Source of the DNA: CAWAHD01 sp963781785 | GTDB taxonomy: Bacteria > Planctomycetota > Planctomycetia > Isosphaerales > Isosphaeraceae | Assembly (NCBI GenBank): GCA_963781785.1 | Contig: CAWAHD010000002.1 | Location: 620,001 to 684,000, forward strand | Length of the DNA stretch: 64,000 bases | Reading direction: 5' to 3' | Shown: positions 57,545 through 64,000 of the stretch, in pieces | How positions within the stretch are numbered: position 1 is the first letter of the stretch | Layout of the letters: every line of letters starts with the position of its first letter | Notes under the pieces: model-generated | What the model saw: only the letters and a program-made list of their open reading frames with translations | The model's database searches: none | What the model was told of the DNA's origin: nothing | Position numbers and translations under genes: made by a program

Positions 57545-57585
57545 TGGTGGCAGTTTATTCTTTGCAAGAAAATGTACTGCCACCA
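57545..57585. promoter_or_regulatory. Perfect 10-bp inverted repeat in a divergent promoter region
   Basis: TGGTGGCAGT (57545-57554) and ACTGCCACCA (57576-57585) flank 21 AT-rich bases, between the thioredoxin-like gene and the sigma fusion gene. The arm length and spacing would suit a dimeric regulator or a looped RNA in the leader of the sigma gene. Which gene it serves is unknown. Confidence 0.45.
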
Positions 57586-57732
57586 ATGACGTCTCGAACT
57601 GGCAGCCTCCAATCTTTCCCGGTGAGCGGCGGATAATCAAAGCGAAAAAAAGCATGTTATCTTCCCGGTTCGAGGCAATGAATAGTAGGGAGCAGGTCAA
57701 CACCACAGGCAGGTTGCGATGGGCGGTCATCG

Positions 57733-60057
57733 ATGAGCACGCCGGGCGAACATCGGGGTACGGTGGCTCGAGATCTGGAGCAGGTCTTCCGCCAAGGCAC
57801 GGCGAGGGCCCTGCCTGAAGGGCAGTTACTCCGCCGGTTTGTGGCGGGGAGGGATGAGTCGGCATTCTCGGCTCTGGTCTCCCGGCACGGGCCGATGGTC
57901 CTGGGCGTCTGCCGCCGGGTCCTGGGCGCGCGCCCCGACGCCGACGATGCCTTCCAGGCAACGTTTCTGGTGCTCCTGCGACGGGCCAGCGAATTCCAGG
58001 ATGTGGAATCGCTCGGGCCGTGGCTCTACGGGGTGGCCTGGCGCGTGGCGACGCGATCCCGAGCGGTGAGCGCGCGGCGGCGGCTCGCGGAAGGGAAGGC
58101 CGCCGCGACCCGGCTAGAGGGCGCCGAGGCTGACTGTCCGGCCGATCGGTGCGAACTTCATGCGATCATCGACGAGGAGATCAGCCGGCTGCCCGAGCGG
58201 TATCGCCGGCCGCTCGTGCTTTGCTACCTGGAGGGGCTCACCCAGGAGGCCGCCGCCCGGCAGCTTCGGTGGAAGCTGGGCGTGCTCCGCGGCCGGCTCG
58301 ACCGGGCCCGGCTTCGCCTCCGCGGCCGGCTGGCCCGTCGAGGGTTCGCCCCCGCCGCGACCTTCTCCCTCACCAACTGGCTCGAGTCGCCCCCAGAGTC
58401 ATTCATTACCTCGGGCCTTCTGAATGCGACGGTGGCCACCGCATGCCGGGACCTGACGGTGGCCAAGGCAGCAGGAACCGTCGCGGCCACCTCGGCCGTG
58501 ATTTTGGCCGGCGAGGTCCTGGGCAGGCAGTTCATGGCCCGCGCCGTGTTCGGCGCGGCCTTGCTCGCTGGCGGCACCCTGATCCTCGCCGCTCTAGGGA
58601 GTGCCGCGAGGGTCGCGGATAGCGCAACGGCGGCCCAGGCACCCGCGCCGGCCGCTCCTCCGAAAACCAGCAGTATCCCGCCCGCCGGGCGGACGCTCGA
58701 TTTTCGCGTCGTGGCCCGGAGCACCGGCAAGCCGCTCCCGGGCGTACGTCTCACGGTCGTCATCGGGGCCACCCAGACGGCCGAGAAGACGACCGATGAC
58801 TCTGGAACCGTCACCTTCGACTATCCTGCGCCCACGCCGGCTCGCATCCGCGTCGACTCGCGGAAAGAGGGCTTCATGCCGATGCGCGTCTGGCTCAGGC
58901 ACCCCGAGTACGAGGACGAATTCCCGTCGAGCTTCACGCTGGCGATGGTCCCATGCGTCTCGATGAGCGGCCTGGTGAAGGATGAGGACGGGCGACCAGT
59001 TTTCACGGCGAAGGTGTCGCCCGTCTTTGTCGATAGCATGGGCGAGCCCCAGGGCCGGGCGGAAATCCGGTTGGGTGAAGATGCGCTGACCGACGCGGGC
59101 GGCCGATGGAGCTGCCCGAGCATTCCTTCCGGACAGGATGGGGCACGCCTCGTCGGTATTCGAATCCGCCACCCGGACTTCCAATCCTCGGAAGTTCATG
59201 GCGATGAACTGCAAGAGGCGATCGGCCCGAACGGCACGGTCGTGCTTCGTCGGGGGATCGTCGTCGTGGGCCGCGTCGTCGATCGCGCGGGACATCCCCT
59301 TGGCGGTGCACGGGTCGGCGCCGGCAGCGACTGGTTCGGCTCGGATCCTCCAATCGTCGATACGGATGAACACGGCCGGTTTCGCCTGGGACATTTGCGG
59401 CCCCGCCGGACGGTGATCACCGTCCAGGCGAAAGGGCAGGGGCCCGAAGCGATCCAGCTCGATGCTCGTGCGGCTCTACCCCCGGTGGAGCTCAAGCTCG
59501 GCGCACCTCGGACGATCTCCGGACGCGTGGTCGATCGCGACGGCAAACCTCTTACCGGGATTCAGGTGGCGGTCGTATTCTGGCGTGGCTTCCACACGCT
59601 CGACTGGAAGGCCGAGACCGGGTTGGGCGGCCGGTTCCGCTGGGATGACGCCCCGCGCGAAGAGGTCTGGCTCGACGTCTACGCTGACGGCTTCATCGCC
59701 TTGCACAACCGTGTCGTGCGCGCCACGGAGGCCCAGACCGTCATCACGCTGGCCCGGACGCTCCGAGTCTCCGGCACGGTCGTCGATTGCCGGACGCGAA
59801 AGCCCGTCAGCTCATTCACACTGACGCCGGGGACCGATTCGCCGGACGGGTCCGTCACCCACTGGGATCGGTCCCGATCGAGGCGCATGAGCGACGGTCG
59901 TTACGACTTCCGGTTCGCGGGGCCCGCCGCCGGCGCACACGTCGTGAAGATCGAGGCAGAGGGGTACGCCCCGGGAATCTCGCGCCCGATCGCCGACGAC
60001 GAGGGGGACGCCAGGATTGAATTCGAGCTGATGCCGGCAGTTCCACCGCGCGGGTAG
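57733..60057 (+). CDS. ECF sigma factor fused through a membrane helix to regulatory beta-sandwich domains
   Basis: 774 residues. N-terminal 1-190 is an ECF sigma factor: region 2 FSALVSRHGPMVLGVCRRVL, DADDAFQATFLVLLRRAS, and region 4 ISRLPERYRRPLVLCYLEGL, TQEAAARQLRWKLGVLRGRL. Then a helical segment and a membrane helix (FGAALLAGGTLILAALGSAA, about 275-295), and outside it three CarboxypepD_reg-like modules: LDFRVVARSTGKPLPGVRLT, VVGRVVDRAGHPLGGARVGA, ISGRVVDRDGKPLTGIQVAV, VSGTVVDCRTRKPVSSFTLT. So a single chain could sense outside and act on transcription inside, without a separate anti-sigma factor. Frame intact. Confidence 0.9.
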   Translation: MSTPGEHRGTVARDLEQVFRQGTARALPEGQLLRRFVAGRDESAFSALVSRHGPMVLGVCRRVLGARPDADDAFQATFLVLLRRASEFQDVESLGPWLYGVAWRVATRSRAVSARRRLAEGKAAATRLEGAEADCPADRCELHAIIDEEISRLPERYRRPLVLCYLEGLTQEAAARQLRWKLGVLRGRLDRARLRLRGRLARRGFAPAATFSLTNWLESPPESFITSGLLNATVATACRDLTVAKAAGTVAATSAVILAGEVLGRQFMARAVFGAALLAGGTLILAALGSAARVADSATAAQAPAPAAPPKTSSIPPAGRTLDFRVVARSTGKPLPGVRLTVVIGATQTAEKTTDDSGTVTFDYPAPTPARIRVDSRKEGFMPMRVWLRHPEYEDEFPSSFTLAMVPCVSMSGLVKDEDGRPVFTAKVSPVFVDSMGEPQGRAEIRLGEDALTDAGGRWSCPSIPSGQDGARLVGIRIRHPDFQSSEVHGDELQEAIGPNGTVVLRRGIVVVGRVVDRAGHPLGGARVGAGSDWFGSDPPIVDTDEHGRFRLGHLRPRRTVITVQAKGQGPEAIQLDARAALPPVELKLGAPRTISGRVVDRDGKPLTGIQVAVVFWRGFHTLDWKAETGLGGRFRWDDAPREEVWLDVYADGFIALHNRVVRATEAQTVITLARTLRVSGTVVDCRTRKPVSSFTLTPGTDSPDGSVTHWDRSRSRRMSDGRYDFRFAGPAAGAHVVKIEAEGYAPGISRPIADDEGDARIEFELMPAVPPRG

Positions 60058-60073
60058 TCAGACTGTGTCGAGG

Positions 60074-60485
60074 ATGACGCATCACTCCGAGCCGTTCGTG
60101 TGGTCCGACGCGTGGCTACTGCTGGCGCTGATCCCGGCGTCGGCGGACGGGCCGGCCAACCGGGCGAAAATCATCGACGCCGGCGATTACATCAACCGCG
60201 ACATCTTCACTGACGCGGTGTCGCCGGGCCGCTTGCCCCCGGAGAGAGAGTGGTACGATGCTGGTCGAGGACGGGAGGTTTGTCAACGAGCCGGAGGATA
60301 TCGAAGTGCCGATGCCTGATGACTTGTCGGTGATCGCCGGGCCGATCGCAAAAGAGGTCATGAAGAGTTTCCAGCCGCGATCGGGCCGACGTTTGAAGTT
60401 GGCTACGCGTTCCGGTAGGCTAAGTTGGAGCGAGCCGGTGTCGAGAATCGCCGTCAAACGAAAAGACGAATGCAAGTTCCAATAG
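60074..60485 (+). CDS. Small planctomycete orphan protein, frameshifted near 60255
   Basis: First frame: MTHHSEPFVWSDAWLLLALI, then IIDAGDYINRDIFTDAV, which look like a small conserved winged-helix-like family. The end is lost after PEREWYD, while the next frame opens with MLVEDGRFVNEPEDIEVPMP (ATG 60258), as expected for the continuation. The GAGAGAGAG stretch at 60241-60250 is a likely slip site. The repaired protein has about 136 residues. Starts 17 bases after the sigma fusion stop and overlaps the JAMM gene by 16 bases. Function unknown. Confidence 0.55.
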
Positions 60486-60886
60486 CCGCGGATCTCCTGT
60501 ACGAACTGTTGGTGCAAGAGGCTCTCGAACAGGCGTGGAATGATTCACTTCCTGGCGACCCGGTTCAGCGGCACGAAGAGGGCGGCTGGATTTACATGGA
60601 CGATACGACAGGCATTGTGGTGGTGCGCCGCGCTCCCGCGGGTGCGCAAGCGTGCTTGGATTTGAGTACGCCGCCGGTCGTGCCGGGTAGTGTCGTGGTC
60701 GCCACGTTTCACACCCACCCGAACCCGAGCGTCGAGGGGTGGGAAACTGGTCCCAGTGCGGCCGACACGCACTCGGCCTGGCTTGTCGGTGTACCTTGCC
60801 TCATTCGCGCGGATGACGGCATTCACACAACTGGACCTGCTTCGCGCCGAGGCGGCCTGACCGGTGGTCCTGGCTACCCTCCCTGA
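60470..60886 (+). CDS. JAMM/JAB-like metalloprotease domain protein
   Basis: 138 residues from ATG 60470. The zinc motif of the JAB/MPN fold is present: VVVATFHTHPNPSVEGWETG followed by PSAADTHSAWLVGVPCLIRA, i.e. His-X-His-Pro and Ser-X-X-Asp. The upstream conserved Glu may be in HEEGGWIYM. Bacterial JAMM proteins cleave ubiquitin-like or toxin-associated peptides; this small stand-alone form resembles those in polymorphic-toxin and defence loci. It sits between two small proteins, with overlap upstream and 31 bases downstream. Substrate unknown. Confidence 0.72.
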   Translation: MQVPIAADLLYELLVQEALEQAWNDSLPGDPVQRHEEGGWIYMDDTTGIVVVRRAPAGAQACLDLSTPPVVPGSVVVATFHTHPNPSVEGWETGPSAADTHSAWLVGVPCLIRADDGIHTTGPASRRGGLTGGPGYPP

Positions 60887-60917
60887 CGAAATCGCCTCGC
60901 ATGCCGGAGAGAACACG

Positions 60918-61148
60918 ATGGGAAACAGTGTAGTGGGCCTCGCGGGCGACCAGGTACTGGCCATCGCTCAAGCGGATGCAACGCAAGTATATCGGGATCT
61001 GTCTCTGTACCGGATTCAACTTGTGCTGGAAGATGACGGCTGGCACGTCGACTACGAACTGAAGAATCCCAGGCTCAAAGGAGGCGGGCCACATTACATC
61101 ATCGATGCTCACACAGGAGCCGTTATCGCCAAGCGGTATGAGCAATAA
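60918..61148 (+). CDS. Small PepSY/immunity-like protein
   Basis: 76 residues from ATG 60918 (GGAGAG 8 bases upstream). Sequence VLAIAQADATQVYRDLSLYR, LEDDGWHVDYELKNPRLKGG and HYIIDAHTGAVIAKRYEQ has the helix-strand-strand plan of a PepSY domain, with the usual DAxTG turn. Proteins of this type also occur next to toxin genes as suspected immunity proteins. No signal peptide. Forms a likely unit with the JAMM gene. Role unknown. Confidence 0.65.
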   Translation: MGNSVVGLAGDQVLAIAQADATQVYRDLSLYRIQLVLEDDGWHVDYELKNPRLKGGGPHYIIDAHTGAVIAKRYEQ

Positions 61149-61409
61149 GGTCGCAAGAGCAGCGACTCCAGCAGACGGCGACCGCGATCCCCGCTTCTGG
61201 AACGCGAGGCTGGCCACTGCCCCGTCCGTGCGCATCGGCGCTCCTCGGAATTCTCCTCCGGCGCGACGCCGACCGCTGTCACCATCTCACCAGACTGGCC
61301 GCAGAACCGGAACCTCGATACGATCGACTCAGATCGACGCCGCGCGTGTATCAAAGCTCGGGACGGTGAATCCGGACGACCTCCGGCAGAGGTCACAAGG
61401 GAGAATCTG
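61149..61409. other. Intergenic, no gene seen
   Basis: About 260 bases with scattered open frames lacking ribosome sites. The 3' end carries the ribosome site AAGGGAGA of the next gene. Nothing else can be supported. Confidence 0.4.
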
Positions 61410-62078
61410 ATGCAAACGACCAATCGCTTCCGTGTTGCAGTGATGGCCTTCGCCGTGCTGGCGCTCTGCGGCCAATCCTTCCAGAGAGCCGCCGCCCAGG
61501 TGCCCGAAGAGCAACGCAAACAAGTCGTCGAAGCCCTGGGCCCGCCCTTCATCCTCTTTCGCGAAAAAGTGCTCGAGGAGCTCAAGGTCTCCGACGAGCA
61601 GAAAGACAAGTTGATGCAGCACCTGATGGAGCAGATCATGAAAACGGGCCCATTCCTCGAGTCCCTCGCGGAGAGCGGGAAGGAACGTGAAGAAAAGCTC
61701 AACGAGCACAGGAAGATTGCCCGGGAGAAGCTCTCCGCATTCGTCAAAGAGGTGCTCGAACCCGGACAACGGAATCGCTTGCGCCAGGTGACGCTTCAGC
61801 AGGAGGGCAGCTTTGCTCTCGGCCAGGAGGAGATCCGGAAAGAGCTGAAGATCACCCAGGAGCAAATGCAGAAATTCATGGCCGTGGTCGCGGACCTGCA
61901 AAAGAAGGTCGAGCCGCTGATCAAGCAGGCACAATCGGGCGGCAATCCGGAAGAGATTCGACCGAAAGTCGAGCAGCTTCGCAAGGACCATGGCAAACAG
62001 CTCGAAGCCATCCTCACCGACGCTCAGAAAAAGCAGTGGAAGGAGCTGCTCGGCCCGCCCTTTGAGCTGGGAGATTGA
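61410..62078 (+). CDS. Secreted helical protein with LGPPF bookends
   Basis: 222 residues; ATG 61410 with AAGGGAGA 6 bases upstream. Signal peptide VAVMAFAVLALCGQSFQRAAA. The mature protein is almost all charged helix: EVLEPGQRNRLRQVTLQQEG, EIRKELKITQEQMQKFMAVV, with two copies of a PGQ/TDAQ-R-LRQ-like unit as in LTXXQ/CpxP-type stress proteins. The motif LGPPF occurs at both ends of the mature chain (ALGPPFILF and LLGPPFELG). Probably a periplasmic stress or metal-responsive protein; unproven. Confidence 0.8.
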   Translation: MQTTNRFRVAVMAFAVLALCGQSFQRAAAQVPEEQRKQVVEALGPPFILFREKVLEELKVSDEQKDKLMQHLMEQIMKTGPFLESLAESGKEREEKLNEHRKIAREKLSAFVKEVLEPGQRNRLRQVTLQQEGSFALGQEEIRKELKITQEQMQKFMAVVADLQKKVEPLIKQAQSGGNPEEIRPKVEQLRKDHGKQLEAILTDAQKKQWKELLGPPFELGD

Positions 62079-62138
62079 TCCGGGAATTCGAGAACGTTCA
62101 CTGGTATAAGGAGCAGCCCCAGACAAGGAACGGGATTC

Positions 62139-62919
62139 GTGAGCCCTGATGAACTCGAGCGCATGGCAACGCGCCTGCTGGCTGACCAGGACGCTAGAAC
62201 GCCGGGGAGGCTTTCCTGTCAGCCTTGGGCGCTCACGATTGCCGAGGCATACGCTGTCCAGGCTGAAGTGGGCCGGCTTCGCGAACAGCGCGGTGAGCAC
62301 TTGATCGGTTACAAGGTTGGCTGCACCAGCAAACCGATCCAGAAGCAGTTGGGGGTCGAGGAGCCGATCTTCGGCCGAATCTTCGACACAGGCTGTCATC
62401 GTTCCGGCGCGTCTCTCTCACGCATGCTTTGCCAATCTGGCGGTGGAGGGCGAGCTGGCGGTGCGGCTCGGCAGCGATCTGATCGGACCGGCCGTTTCGG
62501 AAGAGGCCTGTCGGGAGGCGATCGAAGCCGTCTTTCCCGTGGTCGAGATGCACCACTACGTCATTCCCGATGCCTGGCCCCCTGCGCAATGGTTGATCGC
62601 CAGCGGCGGCATGCACGCTGGTTTCGTGTTCGACGAGCAGAGCACAGGTTACTCCGGCTTGGCAAGCTTCGCGCAGAGCCTGAGCATCCGCATCAACGAC
62701 GTCATGGTCGGGGCCGCGGAGGATTCCGCGTCGCTCATCTCCCCCGTCGAATCGCTGCGTTGGCTCACTGGCCGGCTGGCACAGCTCGGACTCCAACTTG
62801 GGAAGGGCCAGGTGATTCTGACCGGTTCCCCTTTGAAGTTGTATCCCGTCGCTCCCGGGAGCCGGGTCGTTGTCGAGGCGCCGCCCTTGGGAGCCTGTTG
62901 GGTCGAGATTGCCCCGTGA
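62139..62919 (+). CDS. 2-keto-4-pentenoate hydratase/fumarylacetoacetase family protein (frameshifted near 62425)
   Basis: About 260 residues from GTG 62139 (AAGGA upstream). First frame: LTIAEAYAVQAEVGRLREQR, YKVGCTSKPIQKQLGV, FGRIFDTG. The rest, HACFANLAVEGELAVRLGSD, VVEMHHYVIPD, QVILTGSPLKLYPVAPGSRV, is in another frame. Loss of one TC pair in the run TCTCTCTC near 62421 would explain the shift and give SLSHACFANL. The metal-binding acidic residues (VEGE) are present. Acts in catechol meta-cleavage or a related ring-degradation path; no other such gene is near. Confidence 0.82.
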
Positions 62920-62953
62920 CAGAAACTGAATCGTTAGACGGCAAAGGCTCAGA

Positions 62954-63433
62954 ATGGCCTCAATCGGTTTCGACGATATCCGGCCTCTCTATGGCCTAAG
63001 ACTCGACACGCCAGACGTCGCGGCTTTCCTCAAACGCTTTCCCGACCACCGTGTTGGCAGGCCGAGCGACGGTGTCCAGTACGTCATCTTCCCGTCACTC
63101 GGCTTCGACCTGTCGTTCAGGCCACTCACCGGTCTACAAGGCGGCCGTACGAAGCACCTGCGAGTGCTTCAAAGCGTGTTCCTGTTCTGCAAGGGCGAAG
63201 AAAAACATGAAGAGTTCCGCGAGCCTCCGTTCGGCGTCTCGTTCACAGATACGAGGGAGAGGCTTCTCGAAAAGCTGGGCCAACCGTTCAAGACTTCGAT
63301 GCCCGATGGTGTCCAGTCAGCGTTTTTCGGCAGGGTCTACTGGGACCTGTGGCATGTCGATAGGCTCGCCGTCCACACCACGTACAAGCCCGAAACTTGG
63401 ACCCCTCGCGTGCTCACAGTGAGCCCGCAGTAA
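62954..63433 (+). CDS. Conserved small protein of unknown function
   Basis: 159 residues. Starts MASIGFDDIRPLYGLRLDTP; the middle has hydrophobic strands (GVQYVIFPSLGFDLSFRPL, LQSVFLFCKGEEKHEEF) and then PPFGVSFTDTRERLLEKLGQ, a pattern seen in small proteins linked to toxin immunity. No signal peptide or membrane segment. I do not recognise the family with certainty. It begins 34 bases after the hydratase stop. Confidence 0.7.
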   Translation: MASIGFDDIRPLYGLRLDTPDVAAFLKRFPDHRVGRPSDGVQYVIFPSLGFDLSFRPLTGLQGGRTKHLRVLQSVFLFCKGEEKHEEFREPPFGVSFTDTRERLLEKLGQPFKTSMPDGVQSAFFGRVYWDLWHVDRLAVHTTYKPETWTPRVLTVSPQ

Positions 63434-64000
63434 GCCCATCGAATCTGATAACACCTCGGACCTGAGCCATTTGGTCTCCTTCGTTGGCTCATTCCGGTTT
63501 CCTGTTCCAACGCGACCTCCTCGCGGGCCGACGGCAGCCAGACAAAAAAGGCAACGGGCCCTGGCCCGGCACGACGATATCCTGGCGAATGATCCCAGCA
63601 GGCACCGGTCAGACCTGTCCGCACCGACTCTCGATCATCCGTGACGCCCCCGGATTGACGTAAGTCCCGAATCGATGGATCAAAGATCGCCGCTTCGAAC
63701 CCGATATTCACCCTTTACGCTTCGTACAATTGTAGGGCAGGAATGTCTCGCGGCCAAGAGGTCGTCTCGAAATAGACTCGACAACGGCATCGAGGAGTAC
63801 AAGCGATGGGCCGGAAACCCAATCCGCACGGCAATTACCGACGAATTCAGATTGGCGATATCGTCGTCTCGCGAAATTCCGGAGGATCGCCGGGCCGGCG
63901 GAGAAGCGGGGTTAGCGTGCGATGTCGCACAGATTCGCCACGGGTCGGACCGAGCGGTACGCCACCTGGATTTTTTGTACCGCGATCGGCTCATGGAACG
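63434..64000. other. No supportable gene
   Basis: Open frames exist on both strands to the window edge (for example a plus-strand frame with ATG 63806, and a minus-strand frame 63680-63994), but none has a ribosome site or recognisable motif. A plus-strand frame reading LDNGIEEYKRWAGNPIRTAI from about 63777 runs off the end and could be a partial gene. Confidence 0.3.

Overview
The window reads as a piece of a high-GC planctomycete genome, most likely of the Isosphaeraceae/Gemmatales type. Evidence: membrane-anchored Ser/Thr kinases carrying TPR or WD40 tails, ECF sigma factors (one fused to a secreted regulatory domain), a DUF1559 pseudopilin with an H-X9-DG tail, DUF1573 and DUF1080 proteins, a zinc-ribbon protein with a periplasmic hydrolase, and lineage-style dispersed hairpin repeats. 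Assignment rests on these family signatures only; no 16S gene or database search was available.

Layout. 0-10 kb: GH51 arabinofuranosidase, a secreted orphan family (paralogue at 47.7 kb), a carboxypeptidase-regulatory-domain protein, a zinc-ribbon hydrolase, and an efflux locus with an intact TolC-like gene but decayed adaptor and MFS genes. 10.7-18.2 kb: a diverged tandem duplication (period about 3.46 kb) of a divergent kinase-TPR / ECF sigma pair; the sigma gene is whole in one copy and internally deleted in the other, and remnants of a further kinase N-terminus follow each. 18.6-25.4 kb: a co-directional acid-degradation cluster (acyl-CoA dehydrogenase, crotonase, class III CoA-transferase, 3-hydroxyacyl-CoA dehydrogenase) interleaved with a reversed-order RibA-RibB fusion and a YWTD propeller. 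25.4-29.2 kb: NDH-2 and a cytochrome bd-type oxidase, a short NADH-to-oxygen chain. Then tRNA-Leu(GAG), a GntR/ABC transporter operon with a readable promoter and operator, and a TPR protein.

34.8-39.5 kb is a visibly less GC-rich run of five envelope genes (DUF1573 lipoprotein, pseudopilin, cysteine-rich secreted protein, membrane-tailed protein, C39-like peptidase), the best candidate for an undescribed system. 39.7-48.5 kb: sugar-acid aldolase, DUF1080 hydrolase, a DUF4365 nuclease-like/partner pair, the ATP-grasp/alpha-E/transglutaminase operon, a methyltransferase and the second orphan-family member. 48.6-64 kb: a 14-WD40 kinase whose VAIK lysine is Glu, a beta-helix-repeat membrane protein, a TlpA-like protein, the sigma fusion, a three-gene JAMM module, a secreted helical protein, a hydratase and a small orphan.

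A major caution: at least eleven genes are each split by one or two small indels, most of them one missing base in a run of G or C. This looks like residual sequencing error rather than real gene loss. Such genes are given as single entries with the shift position; truncated remnants are listed as pseudogenes.
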